Positions 1 to 9,104 of a stretch of DNA of 64,000 bases are shown here, piece by piece (the first letter of the stretch is position 1; each line of letters begins with the position of its first letter). The notes under the pieces were generated by a model. That model did no database searches, was not told the origin of the DNA, and worked only from the letters and a program-made list of their open reading frames with translations. A program made the translations under genes and the position numbers. The DNA comes from Paraglaciecola chathamensis S18K6 (lineage in GTDB: Bacteria > Pseudomonadota > Gammaproteobacteria > Enterobacterales > Alteromonadaceae): contig BAEM01000022.1 in NCBI GenBank assembly GCA_000314955.1, forward strand, positions 186,001 through 250,000, in the 5' to 3' direction.

Positions 1-967
1 TAACCACTTTAGATGGGTGAATGTTTTTGTTAGTCCAATCCATTTCAGATACGTGAACTAGACCTTCAACACCGTCTTCGATTTCAACGAAACAACCGTA
101 GTCAGTTAGGTTAGTTACTGCACCGCTCAATTTAGAACCTTCAGGGTAACGTTCTGCAATTTCTTGCCAAGGATCGTTGCCCATTTGCTTCATACCTAAT
201 GAAACACGAGATTTTTCTTTGTCGAACTTAAGGACTTTAACGTTGATTTCGTCACCAACATTAACGATTTCACTTGGGTGCTTAACGCGTTTCCAAGCCA
301 TATCAGTAATGTGTAGAAGACCATCAACACCACCAAGGTCAACGAACGCACCGTAATCAGTAAGGTTCTTAACGATACCTTTAACTTCATGACCTTCTTC
401 AAGGTTAGCAAGAAGTTGATCACGCTCTGCGCTGCTTTCTGCTTCAATAACCGCACGACGTGAAACAACCACGTTGTTACGCTTAGCATCAAGCTTGATA
501 ACTTTGAATTCCAGTTCTTTACCTTCAAGATGAGTAGTATCGCGTACTGGGCGTACGTCAACCAATGAACCAGGTAAGAATGCACGAACTGTATTCACTT
601 CAACCGTAAAGCCACCTTTGACCTTACCATTGATAACACCTTTAATCGTTTCTTTGTCATCGTAAGCTTTTTCTAGCTCAACCCAGGCTTCGTGACGTTT
701 AGCTTTTTCGCGAGACAAGATTGTTTCACCGAAACCATCTTCAATTGCGTCTAGAGCAACATCAACTTGGTCGCCGATTTCAACATCTAGTGTACCGTCA
801 GCATTACGGAATTGTTCAGCTGGGATCGCGCTTTCAGATTTTAAACCTGCGTCTACAAGTACGATGTCTTTGTCGATAGATACGATAGTACCTTTAACAA
901 TTGCACCTGGACGGGTTTCGATTTCTTTTAAGCTTTCTTCAAATAGTTGAGCAAAATTTTCAGTCAT
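1..967 (-). CDS. rpsA: 30S ribosomal protein S1, C-terminal part missing at window edge
   Basis: The minus strand starts with ATG at 967 and stays open to base 1, giving 322 N-terminal residues of a protein usually about 555 long. The N-terminus ([17 protein letters not shown]) is typical of S1. It is followed by successive S1/OB-fold repeats, with recognisable pieces such as [27 protein letters not shown]. About three and a half of the six repeats are inside the window. S1 is the mRNA-binding protein of the small ribosomal subunit and is needed to start translation on most mRNAs. It lies just downstream of cmk, the usual gammaproteobacterial order. The truncation is only the window boundary. 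Confidence 0.97.
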   Translation of the reverse strand, partial: MTENFAQLFEESLKEIETRPGAIVKGTIVSIDKDIVLVDAGLKSESAIPAEQFRNADGTLDVEIGDQVDVALDAIEDGFGETILSREKAKRHEAWVELEKAYDDKETIKGVINGKVKGGFTVEVNTVRAFLPGSLVDVRPVRDTTHLEGKELEFKVIKLDAKRNNVVVSRRAVIEAESSAERDQLLANLEEGHEVKGIVKNLTDYGAFVDLGGVDGLLHITDMAWKRVKHPSEIVNVGDEINVKVLKFDKEKSRVSLGMKQMGNDPWQEIAERYPEGSKLSGAVTNLTDYGCFVEIEDGVEGLVHVSEMDWTNKNIHPSKVV

Positions 968-1090
968 AGTTAAGTTATTTGTTTCATTTTGACATCCACA
1001 CTGCAATCCGGCTAACGTGGGGTTGTTATTCATTGCCAACTTCATCCTGATGTTGGGCAGTTTACGGACTAAATGCTGCTAGGCCTAAAA

Positions 1091-1768
1091 TTAAATCTCA
1101 ATCTTAGAATTTGCAAATTCAGTAATCTTTTCAAGTACTTGCTCTATTGATAATTCAGTAGAATCAACAACAAGAGCGTCTTTTGCTGGTATTAAAGGCG
1201 CTACGCTGCGATTTGAGTCGCGCTCGTCACGAGCCTCTATGTCAGCCAAAAGGCGCAATATGCTAACATCATGACCAGATTTTTTCAACTGATTAAATCT
1301 ACGGTTGGCGCGCTCTTGCGCGCTGGCAGTCAAGAATATTTTAACGTCAGCCTCAGGAAACACTATCGTGCCCATATCACGTCCATCAGCAACTAAGCCA
1401 GGGGCCTCTTTAAATGCTCGCTGACGGCGCAATAACGCTTCGCGAATGCTAGGAAGTGACGCCACTTTAGACGCTACTGAGCCCACCTCTTCGGTACGAA
1501 TGTCGTCGCTTACATCTTCACCTTCTAAAATCACCTTACAGCCATGTTCAGCTGGCTCAAAGTTTACATCTAAGCCTGAAGCTAATGGCAATAGGCCTGC
1601 TTCGTCATTAGGGTCAATTTGATGATGGATAGAGGCGATAGCCAAAACACGATAGATCGCGCCACTGTCAAGGAAGTGCCAACCTAAACGATCGGCTAAT
1701 AAGGTGCTTACAGTGCCCTTACCAGCTCCACTTGGGCCGTCTACGGTGATGACGGGAAATAATTGCAT
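1091..1768 (-). CDS. cmk: (d)CMP kinase
   Basis: This 225-residue cytidylate kinase phosphorylates CMP and dCMP to the diphosphates in cytosolic pyrimidine salvage and nucleotide supply. The P-loop GPSGAGKGT sits near residue 12 and the DGRDMGT motif is in the middle of the protein. An in-frame start 33 bases further out is possible, but ATG at 1768 is chosen because AGGAGAG lies just upstream of it and the protein then begins [14 protein letters not shown] as in the family. It stands between aroA and rpsA on the same strand, with a 123-bp gap before rpsA that probably carries the rpsA promoter. Length and motifs are normal. Confidence 0.96.
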   Translation of the reverse strand: MQLFPVITVDGPSGAGKGTVSTLLADRLGWHFLDSGAIYRVLAIASIHHQIDPNDEAGLLPLASGLDVNFEPAEHGCKVILEGEDVSDDIRTEEVGSVASKVASLPSIREALLRRQRAFKEAPGLVADGRDMGTIVFPEADVKIFLTASAQERANRRFNQLKKSGHDVSILRLLADIEARDERDSNRSVAPLIPAKDALVVDSTELSIEQVLEKITEFANSKIEI

Positions 1769-1851
1769 GCTCTCTCCTGAGCTAATGAAAATCGCGCGCA
1801 ATTATACCCGTTGAATTTAGATAAGCAATGTAAGCAAGTTTACAATATTGT

Positions 1852-1887
1852 GACCGCTGTAAACAAAACACCTTGTTTACAGCGGTC
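1852..1887 (-). terminator. Strong hairpin after aroA
   Basis: A perfect 15-bp inverted repeat (GACCGCTGTAAACAA at 1852-1866, its complement at 1873-1887) with a 6-base loop begins seven bases past the aroA stop. The T-tract on the minus strand is weak, so it may be an imperfect intrinsic terminator or an mRNA 3'-end stabiliser that separates serC-aroA from cmk. Confidence 0.65.
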
Positions 1888-1893
1888 AGTATT

Positions 1894-3183
1894 TTAGCCG
1901 CTGATCTGCTTTAACCGAGTAAAGTAATCAGGGAACGTTTTAGCGGTACAGTCAGGGTCGTTTATAGTGACAGGGGTATCACTCAAAGCAACCAGTGAAA
2001 AGCACATGGCAACGCGGTGATCATCATAGGTATCAATGTCTGTTTGGATCAACTGCTTAGGCGGCGTTATCGTAATGTAGTCGTGCCCTTCTATGACATC
2101 AGCTCCCACCTTACGTAGCTCGCATGCCATAGCGGCTAACCGGTCAGTTTCTTTCACACGCCAATTATAAATATTACGAATTGATGTTGTGCCTTCGGCA
2201 AATAATGCCGTTGTTGCGATCGTCATCGCGGCATCAGGAATGTGATTCATATCCATGTCAACCGCTGTCAAAGGCGCGCCCGTGACTTCAATGTAGTCGT
2301 CACCCCAAGTAATATTAGCGCCCATTTTTTCGAGTACATCGGCAAAGCGAATATCCCCTTGAATACTCTTTTTACCTACGCCAGTAACACGCACTGTGCC
2401 ACCTTTAATCGCACCAGCGGCTAAAAAGTAGGAGGCTGATGATGCGTCGCCTTCAACCAGAAAGTCACCCGCAGCTTGATATTGCTGATTACCTTTAACA
2501 ACAAAGCTTTGATAATCATTATTCACCACCTCGATACCAAATTGCGCCATAGTATTGAGCGTAATATCGATATAAGGCTTAGAAACCAACTCACCAACAA
2601 TATTGATTTCAGTGTCAGATTCAAACAAAGGGGCAGCCATTAGCAGTGCCGTTAAAAATTGGCTCGATACAGTGCCTTCCACACTGATCTTTCCGCCTTT
2701 TAGCGCGCTGCCCTTCATTTTTAATGGTGGGTAGCCGTCATTTTTTAAATAGGTGATCTCCGCTCCTGCTTGGCGCAATGAGTCAACTAAAGCACCGATA
2801 GGACGCTCTTCCATTCTGGGCTCGCCCGTTAACTCGAATTCACCGTTTGATGTGGCTAGTACAGCGCATAGCGGGCGCATGGCTGTACCCGCGTTACCTA
2901 AAAATAAAGTCTGCGCAGTGTCAACGTTGAAACCTTGCCCTAGGCCTTTAACCCAACATTCTGTTTTGTCATCGGATAAACGATATTCAACACCCAATTG
3001 CGTTAACGCTTTTAGCATGTGGCGAATATCTTCACTGTCGAGCAAATTCGTTAGGTGCGTTTCACCTTTTGCAACAGCGGCAAGTAATAAAGCGCGATTA
3101 GATAAGCTTTTAGAACCTGGCACATTGACTGTGCCTGAAATGCTAGCTATCGGGTTAAGTAATAAAGGGGCGGAACGACTCAT
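1894..3183 (-). CDS. aroA: 3-phosphoshikimate 1-carboxyvinyltransferase (EPSP synthase)
   Basis: EPSP synthase joins phosphoenolpyruvate to shikimate-3-phosphate in the shikimate pathway to chorismate. The 429-residue product shows the N-terminal [15 protein letters not shown] motif, the PEP-site NAGTAMRPL near residue 95, and [18 protein letters not shown]. These mark a class I, glyphosate-sensitive type enzyme. A longer reading frame extends 34 codons upstream into serC, but ATG at 3183 ([11 protein letters not shown]) gives the family N-terminus and sits one base after the serC stop. That indicates translational coupling in the classic serC-aroA operon. Confidence 0.97.
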   Translation of the reverse strand: MSRSAPLLLNPIASISGTVNVPGSKSLSNRALLLAAVAKGETHLTNLLDSEDIRHMLKALTQLGVEYRLSDDKTECWVKGLGQGFNVDTAQTLFLGNAGTAMRPLCAVLATSNGEFELTGEPRMEERPIGALVDSLRQAGAEITYLKNDGYPPLKMKGSALKGGKISVEGTVSSQFLTALLMAAPLFESDTEINIVGELVSKPYIDITLNTMAQFGIEVVNNDYQSFVVKGNQQYQAAGDFLVEGDASSASYFLAAGAIKGGTVRVTGVGKKSIQGDIRFADVLEKMGANITWGDDYIEVTGAPLTAVDMDMNHIPDAAMTIATTALFAEGTTSIRNIYNWRVKETDRLAAMACELRKVGADVIEGHDYITITPPKQLIQTDIDTYDDHRVAMCFSLVALSDTPVTINDPDCTAKTFPDYFTRLKQISG

Positions 3184-3184
3184 A

Positions 3185-4270
3185 TTAACCGTTCCTCTTG
3201 GCGAAATCTTGCATGAAGCTAACCAAGGCTTGCACCCCTTCAATTGGCATCGCGTTGTAGATACTGGCACGCATGCCGCCAACAATACGATGGCCTTTTA
3301 ACGCTTTTAGTCCAGCAGCTTCAGCTTCGGCTAAAAATTGTTTATCAAGCTCAGCATTTTTCAAATGAAAGGTAACGTTCATGCGAGAGCGGTATTCAGC
3401 AGCAACATTATTGGTGTAAAACGCTGAGTCATCAATGCACGCGTAAAGCAAATCAGATTTGGCTTTATTGCGCTCGGCCATTGCTTTGACTCCGCCTTGC
3501 TCTTTGAGCCATTTGAACACCAGCCCGGCTAAATACCAAGCAAACGTTGGCGGTGTGTTATACATAGAATCATGTTTAGCGATTATGGTGTAATCAAAAA
3601 TCGCTGGGGTGACTGAGCGTGCTTTTTCAAGCAAGTCATCCCGTACAATCACAACAGATAAACCTGACGGACCAATATTTTTCTGCGCGCCAGCATAGAT
3701 AACGCCGAACTTACTCACATCAATCGGTTGCGACAAAATGTTCGATGACATATCTGCTACTAACGGGATGTCCCCTGTTTCAGGTATCCAATTGATTTCA
3801 ACGCCATCTACCGTTTCATTCGGACAGTAATGTACGTATGCAGCATCTGGGTTTTGTTTCCAGCTGTCCTGTGTAGGCATGACCACCAAGCCGTCTTCTT
3901 TGGTCGTAGTAGCGGCGATATTTACATTAACGTACTTTTGCGCTTCATCTACGGCACTTTTAGACCATGAACCGCTAACGATGTAATCTGCACTATCGCC
4001 CTCTTTAGACAAATTAAGAGGAACAGCAGAAAATTGCCCACGGCCACCACCATGAGTAAACAATACTTTGTAGTTATCAGGAATGCTCAATAAATCCCGC
4101 AGATCTTGCTCTGCCGTTTCGGCAAGTGCAATAAATTCTTTACTGCGGTGACTCATTTCCATCACCGAACAACCTTGGCTCTGCCAATTGATGAATTCAC
4201 TTTGAGCTTGCTGCATTACAGCTTCGGGTAACATCGCCGGTCCGGCGCAAAAATTGTAAACCTTGGTCAT
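3185..4270 (-). CDS. serC: Phosphoserine aminotransferase
   Basis: This PLP enzyme of 361 residues makes 3-phosphoserine from 3-phosphohydroxypyruvate for serine synthesis and also serves pyridoxal phosphate synthesis. The N-terminus [16 protein letters not shown] and the PLP-lysine region [13 protein letters not shown] (around residue 195) are diagnostic. It is the first gene of the serC-aroA pair and lies downstream of gyrA, from which it is separated by an intrinsic terminator at 4289-4310. Length is as expected for the family, and no anomaly is seen. Confidence 0.97.
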   Translation of the reverse strand: MTKVYNFCAGPAMLPEAVMQQAQSEFINWQSQGCSVMEMSHRSKEFIALAETAEQDLRDLLSIPDNYKVLFTHGGGRGQFSAVPLNLSKEGDSADYIVSGSWSKSAVDEAQKYVNVNIAATTTKEDGLVVMPTQDSWKQNPDAAYVHYCPNETVDGVEINWIPETGDIPLVADMSSNILSQPIDVSKFGVIYAGAQKNIGPSGLSVVIVRDDLLEKARSVTPAIFDYTIIAKHDSMYNTPPTFAWYLAGLVFKWLKEQGGVKAMAERNKAKSDLLYACIDDSAFYTNNVAAEYRSRMNVTFHLKNAELDKQFLAEAEAAGLKALKGHRIVGGMRASIYNAMPIEGVQALVSFMQDFAKRNG

Positions 4271-4288
4271 TCTCTATTTTTCCGATAC

Positions 4289-4310
4289 AAAAAGAGCGGC
4301 TAAGCCGCTC
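4289..4310 (-). terminator. Intrinsic terminator after gyrA
   Basis: GAGCGGC (4294-4300) and GCCGCTC (4304-4310) form a 7-bp stem with a 3-base loop. On the minus strand it is followed by five T residues. It lies between the gyrA stop and the serC start and should end gyrA transcripts. Confidence 0.85.
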
Positions 4311-4369
4311 GTTTTAACAAACTGTAGGAAGCTAAGTAAGCGTGTCGCCTACTTTAGCTTCTACGGGCT

Positions 4370-7063
4370 TTATTCTTCGTTTTGAGGATCTTCATCCGTG
4401 GTGTTTTCCACGTCTGTTGCAGCGGCTTCGATTGTCTCGTCACCTTCGCTTAATGCCTCGAGCTCTTCTTCTAACTCTTCAACTTCGTCAATGCGTTGCA
4501 AACCAACAACATGCTCGTCTGCACCCGTGCGTATCAAACGTACACCTTGGGTATTACGACCAACAGTAGACACTTCGCCAACACGGGTACGTACGAGTGT
4601 ACCTTGGTCACTGATAAGCATAATCTCATCGCTTTCGTTCACCTGCACTGCACCGACAACTTTACCGTTACGCTCAGATACCTTAATGGATACCACGCCT
4701 TGTGTAGCTCGGCTCTTCGCAGGGTAGTCTTCGACAGGTGTGCGCTTACCAAAGCCATTTTCTGTTGCCGTAAGGATCGCACCATCACCTTGAGGCACAA
4801 TCAACGACACCACTCTTTGTCCTTCTTGTAAGCGAATACCGCGTACACCTGTTGCCGTTCTACCCATAGGGCGTAGCGCTAAGATTTCTTCACCAGTTTC
4901 AGGGTCAATTTTGACCGCACCGGTTTCTGAATCACGTGCTTTCTCGTTAAAGCGAACCACTTTACCCGCGTCAGAGAACAACATGATGTCACTGCTACCG
5001 TCAGTAATATCTACGCCAATCAACTCATCGCCGTCATTTAGATTAACCGCAATAATGCCGTTCGCACGAGGACGTGAATACTGCACCAAGGCAGTCTTCT
5101 TCACTGTTCCGTTGGCAGTTGCCATCAATACATATTTACCTTCTTCGAATTCTTGAATAGGTAAAATAGCGGTAATGCGTTCATTTTCTTCAAGCGGTAA
5201 AATATTAACGATTGGACGTCCACGCGCATTACGACTCGCCAATGGCAATTGATATACCTTCAGCCAGTACAGTCGGCCACGGGTAGAGAAACACAAAATG
5301 TGATCATGAGTGTTCGCCACTAACAGCTTCTCGATGAAATCTTCTTCTTTCATCTTGGTCGCTGACTTACCTTTACCACCACGACGCTGAGACTCGTAAT
5401 CATTGAGTTTTTGATACTTAACATAGCCCTCACGAGATAGTGTCACCACTACTTCTTCACGCTCTATTAAATCTTCAATGTCTATATCATGTGACGCTGC
5501 GGTAATTTCCGTACGGCGTTCATCACCAAATTCATCACGAATTTTTTCAAGCTCTTCACGAATAACTTCCATCAAACGCTCAGGGCTGCCTAATATATGC
5601 AGCAATTCTGCAATCAGGTCTAATAACTCTTTGTACTCAGAAAGAATTTTTTCGTGTTCAAGACCCGTTAATTTATTCAAACGTAAGTCTAGGATCGCTT
5701 GCGCTTGCTGCTCTGTTAAATAGTACAGGCCATCACGGATACCAAACTCAGGCTCTAACCAGTCAGGACGTGCTGCATCATTACCTGCACGCTCAAGCAT
5801 TTCAGATACATCACCTAGCTGCCAACCTTGCGCCGTCAAAGATATTTTGGCGTCAGAAGGGCTTTTTGACGCTTTAATCAATGCGATTATTGGGTCAATG
5901 TTAGCCAAGGCAATGGCTAAGCCTTCAAGGATATGGGCACGTTCGCGGGCTTTTTTCAGTTCGAAAACAGTACGGCGCGTCACCACTTCACGGCGATGCA
6001 GTACAAAAGCTTTTAGAATATCTAGTAGGTTAAATACTTTAGGCTGGGTTTTATCCAGCGCCACCATATTGATCCCGAACACGGTTTGCATTTGTGTTTG
6101 TGAATACAAATGGTTAAGTAGTACTTCCCCTGACTCATTACGTTTCACTTCAACAACAATACGCATGCCGTCTTTATCTGACTCATCACGTAAAGCAGAA
6201 ATGCCTTCAATTTTCTTTTCTTTAACCAGCTCGGCGATTTTCTCAATCAGGCGCGCTTTGTTAACTTGATACGGGATCTCATGAACAATAATGGTCTCTT
6301 TACCATTATCTTCACGCTCAATCTCAGCACGGGCACGCATATATATTTTGCCGCGACCAGTGCGATAAGCTTCTTCTATTCCTTTACGACCACTAATAAA
6401 AGCAGCAGTTGGGAAATCTGGCCCAGGGATATACTCCATCAATTCTTCAATGGAAAGCTCAGGCTTATCAATTAACGCAATACATCCGTTTACCACTTCC
6501 GTTAAGTTGTGTGGCGGAATGTTTGTTGCCATACCAACCGCAATACCTGAGGAACCATTAATTAATAAGTTAGGTACTCTGGTGGGCAGTACATCAGGAA
6601 TAAATTCAGTACCGTCATAGTTAGGAACGAAGTCGACGGTTTCTTTTTCTAAATCCGCTAATAATTCATGAGAAATTTTAGCCATACGGATTTCGGTGTA
6701 ACGCATTGCCGCCGCTGAATCACCGTCAACTGAACCGAAGTTACCTTGGCCATCAACCAACATATAACGTAAAGAAAACGGTTGCGCCATACGTACAATC
6801 GTATCGTATACGGCCGAGTCTCCGTGTGGGTGGTATTTACCGATAACATCACCGACAACACGTGCCGATTTTTTGTAAGGTTTGTTGAAGTCGTTTTTCA
6901 GCTCGTTCATAGCGAACAAAACCCGGCGATGCACGGGCTTTAAGCCATCTCTTACATCAGGCAGCGCCCTGCCTACAATTACGCTCATGGCGTAATCAAG
7001 ATAAGAATTTTTAAGTTCTTCTTCAATGTTAATAGGAAGAATTTCTTGGGCGTGATCAGTCAT
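4370..7063 (-). CDS. gyrA: DNA gyrase subunit A
   Basis: GyrA (897 residues) is the DNA-breaking and rejoining subunit of gyrase, which introduces negative supercoils as an A2B2 tetramer. The catalytic tyrosine is Tyr122 ([13 protein letters not shown]). The quinolone-resistance region reads [11 protein letters not shown], so Ser83 and Asp87 have the wild-type, quinolone-sensitive identities. The C-terminal beta-pinwheel includes the GyrA box ([12 protein letters not shown], about residue 565) and ends in an acidic tail. It is transcribed divergently from ubiG; the 280-bp gap (7064-7343) must hold both promoters, but no convincing -35/-10 pair could be fixed. Confidence 0.98.
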   Translation of the reverse strand: MTDHAQEILPINIEEELKNSYLDYAMSVIVGRALPDVRDGLKPVHRRVLFAMNELKNDFNKPYKKSARVVGDVIGKYHPHGDSAVYDTIVRMAQPFSLRYMLVDGQGNFGSVDGDSAAAMRYTEIRMAKISHELLADLEKETVDFVPNYDGTEFIPDVLPTRVPNLLINGSSGIAVGMATNIPPHNLTEVVNGCIALIDKPELSIEELMEYIPGPDFPTAAFISGRKGIEEAYRTGRGKIYMRARAEIEREDNGKETIIVHEIPYQVNKARLIEKIAELVKEKKIEGISALRDESDKDGMRIVVEVKRNESGEVLLNHLYSQTQMQTVFGINMVALDKTQPKVFNLLDILKAFVLHRREVVTRRTVFELKKARERAHILEGLAIALANIDPIIALIKASKSPSDAKISLTAQGWQLGDVSEMLERAGNDAARPDWLEPEFGIRDGLYYLTEQQAQAILDLRLNKLTGLEHEKILSEYKELLDLIAELLHILGSPERLMEVIREELEKIRDEFGDERRTEITAASHDIDIEDLIEREEVVVTLSREGYVKYQKLNDYESQRRGGKGKSATKMKEEDFIEKLLVANTHDHILCFSTRGRLYWLKVYQLPLASRNARGRPIVNILPLEENERITAILPIQEFEEGKYVLMATANGTVKKTALVQYSRPRANGIIAVNLNDGDELIGVDITDGSSDIMLFSDAGKVVRFNEKARDSETGAVKIDPETGEEILALRPMGRTATGVRGIRLQEGQRVVSLIVPQGDGAILTATENGFGKRTPVEDYPAKSRATQGVVSIKVSERNGKVVGAVQVNESDEIMLISDQGTLVRTRVGEVSTVGRNTQGVRLIRTGADEHVVGLQRIDEVEELEEELEALSEGDETIEAAATDVENTTDEDPQNEE

Positions 7064-7343
7064 ATACAGCCTTGTCCCTAGTCATTATTATTAGAAATAG
7101 AATTAGACATAAAATTTACAATCCGCGTCTGCGTATTTGAGCTAGGCCTCAAAATCGCAGTCAACGATTAACTCTGGAATTTCGTATTGTCGAGCCTTGG
7201 GATTCTAACACTGACCGCAAAAAATAAATAGATAGGATCCGCTCATATAGTAGCCAAAGACGCTAAAAAACCGCATATATTGCGCTAGCCAGCTTTAATA
7301 CATGCTGGCTATAATAGCGAAATTCGAATTTTTGGACCGCAAT

Positions 7344-8063
7344 ATGAACTCAGCGCAAAATGTTGACCATCAAGAAATACAAAAATTTGCCGATTTGGCA
7401 TCTCGTTGGTGGGACCTAAAAGGGGAATTTAAGCCCTTACATACAATCAACCCTCTTAGAACCGATTATATTGTACAGCGAACCCAAGGGCTTAGCGGCA
7501 AAAAGGTCATTGACGTGGGTTGCGGCGGCGGTATTTTAGCTGAAAGTATGGCTCGCGCTGGTGCTGATGTCACCGGAATTGATATGGGTGAAGCGCCGCT
7601 TGAAGTTGCGCGCTTGCACTGTCTCGAATCTGCGCTAAGCATAGATTATCAGCAATCAACTGCTGAAGAATTTGCCGATGCCCACTCAGGCCAGTTTGAC
7701 GTAGTGACCTGCATGGAGATGCTTGAACATGTGCCAGACCCATCATCTGTGGTTGAAGCTTGCAGTCGATTAGTCAAACCTGGCGGCATGGTTTTTTTCT
7801 CAACACTCAATCGCAATATCAAATCCTATTTGATGGCAATAGTCGGTGCGGAGCACATTCTTAAACTGGTGCCAAAAGATACCCATAATCACGACAAATT
7901 TATTAAGCCGTCAGAATTATTAAATTGGGTTGATAGCACCCCTTTAATGGCAAAGCATATGACGGGTCTGCACGTTAGTCCATTGACGCAACAGTTCTAT
8001 TTGTCTGACAAAAATGTTGATGTGAATTACATCGTACATTGTCAGCACAGTGCTGATGCTTAA
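7344..8063 (+). CDS. ubiG: Ubiquinone biosynthesis O-methyltransferase
   Basis: UbiG is an S-adenosylmethionine-dependent methyltransferase that carries out both O-methylations in ubiquinone synthesis, probably at the membrane surface. The glycine-rich SAM motif [13 protein letters not shown] is near residue 53, and [10 protein letters not shown] and FFSTLNRN are family signatures. An upstream in-frame ATG at 7302 exists, but ATG at 7344 ([24 protein letters not shown]) matches the family N-terminus and gives the usual length of 239 residues. The gene overlaps the next one by a few bases. The gyrA-ubiG divergence is common in gammaproteobacteria. Confidence 0.97.
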   Translation: MNSAQNVDHQEIQKFADLASRWWDLKGEFKPLHTINPLRTDYIVQRTQGLSGKKVIDVGCGGGILAESMARAGADVTGIDMGEAPLEVARLHCLESALSIDYQQSTAEEFADAHSGQFDVVTCMEMLEHVPDPSSVVEACSRLVKPGGMVFFSTLNRNIKSYLMAIVGAEHILKLVPKDTHNHDKFIKPSELLNWVDSTPLMAKHMTGLHVSPLTQQFYLSDKNVDVNYIVHCQHSADA

Positions 8064-8721
8064 GGTGTTGCCAAAACCCAAGGGGGTATTGTTCGATTTA
8101 GACGGCACCTTGCTAGATACCGCACGAGACTTAGGCAATGCGCTTAATTGGGTATTACAACAGCACGAAATGCCCGTCTGTGAATTTGATGTGTATCGCA
8201 ATATTGCTTCAGATGGCTCTCAAGGCCTGCTGGAAATCGGTTTTGGTGAAAAACTAGCAGAATTTGATGTTGAAGCACTCAGAGCATTATTTCTCGATCG
8301 CTACGAGCAAGAGATTTGCATCGATACGGTTTCTTTTGACGGTATTAAGGAGTTACTCGCCCGTTTGGATGAAGATAATATTCCTTGGGGAATAGTGACC
8401 AACAAGCCTCAGTGGCTGACTGAGTTATTGCTACCGAATTTTGATGAATTTGCCAACTGCCAAGTTGTGATTAGTGGCGACACCTTAGCAAAACGTAAGC
8501 CCGATCCCTTGCCTCTTATTCATGCCGCAAAAATCATGCAAATTGCCCCAAGTGAATGTTGGTATATTGGTGATGCCAAGCGCGACATTGATGCGGCCAT
8601 CGCCGCGAACATGACCAGCGTCGTTGCAAATTACGGTTATATAGGCCCGGAACATAGATCAGACACGTGGAACGCGGATCTGTACATAGATCAGCCGCAA
8701 GCCATGCTAAAACACCTTTGA
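8056..8721 (+). CDS. mupP: HAD phosphatase, MupP / phosphoglycolate phosphatase type
   Basis: The protein is a haloacid-dehalogenase phosphatase of about 221 residues. HAD motif I is [13 protein letters not shown], motif II is VTNKP, motif III is KRKPDP and motif IV is [12 protein letters not shown]. The C-terminal stretch ending in ADLYIDQPQ resembles MupP, the N-acetylmuramate-6-phosphate phosphatase of the peptidoglycan-recycling salvage route, and MupP genes commonly follow ubiG. A phosphoglycolate phosphatase (Gph) role cannot be excluded from sequence alone. ATG at 8056 overlaps the ubiG stop; a GTG at 8050 is the alternative start. Both imply coupling to ubiG. Confidence 0.85.
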   Translation: MLKVLPKPKGVLFDLDGTLLDTARDLGNALNWVLQQHEMPVCEFDVYRNIASDGSQGLLEIGFGEKLAEFDVEALRALFLDRYEQEICIDTVSFDGIKELLARLDEDNIPWGIVTNKPQWLTELLLPNFDEFANCQVVISGDTLAKRKPDPLPLIHAAKIMQIAPSECWYIGDAKRDIDAAIAANMTSVVANYGYIGPEHRSDTWNADLYIDQPQAMLKHL

Positions 8722-8727
8722 AGGCAA

Positions 8728-8775
8728 ACACGATATATAGTGGTTTTGCAAACAACAAGACACTATATATCGTGA
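8728..8775 (+). promoter_or_regulatory. Tandem NrdR boxes of the nrdA promoter
   Basis: Two close matches to the NrdR box consensus (ACACTATATATAGTGT-like) lie at 8728-8743 (ACACGATATATAGTGG) and 8760-8775 (ACACTATATATCGTGA). Their starts are exactly 32 bp apart, about three helical turns, as is usual for NrdR pairs. Their 14-bp cores are perfect reverse complements of each other. A TATAAT at 8779-8784 follows, so the second box would fall in the promoter spacer, which suits repression by NrdR at high dATP. The same repeat could also fold as a hairpin after mupP. Confidence 0.88.
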
Positions 8776-9104
8776 AATTATAATAATTATTTTTTTCGAT
8801 TAAAAAAGTTTAATGGAAAAAATTTCCTAAAAATGATCTTGCATTCCCTATACACGCAAAGTGAATAGACTTATTAGGTGAGTCATTACTAACATAATTT
8901 TAGGCCAGATTTGAACGCCTACAAAACCACCAGATGTGGGGTTGCAAAGGTATTCAAACCTCATTATCTTGTGGTTTATCGACAGGATGGTCGTTGTAAG
9001 AGTAGTTCCGCAACTTTCCCTCTTCGTCAAGCACTATTTCCACAGAAATGATGATGCTCATCGTTTCTACATTTTGTAAAAACTATAATCAAAACGGCGT
9101 ATAC
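8776..9104 (+). other. Long untranslated leader of nrdA with possible alternative hairpins
   Basis: About 320 bases separate the likely promoter from nrdA, and no convincing small gene is seen. AAACCAC (8924-8930) can pair with GTGGTTT (8971-8977) around an inner AGGT/ACCT hairpin. The CCAC within it (8927-8930) can instead pair with GTGG at 8936-8939, so two folds exclude each other. No cobalamin riboswitch motif was found. A near-DnaA box (TTATCGACA) lies around 8976-8984. Confidence 0.35.

Noticed and set aside
196..585. 129-codon minus-strand open frame
   Set aside because: It is an out-of-frame shadow of rpsA, which covers the whole of 1-967 with strong family similarity.
2753..3301. 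182-codon plus-strand open frame
   Set aside because: It lies antisense to aroA and the end of serC, and has no recognisable protein pattern.
5847..6269. 140-codon plus-strand open frame within gyrA
   Set aside because: Antisense shadow of gyrA; the Ser/Arg/Thr-rich composition is typical of a reversed coding frame.
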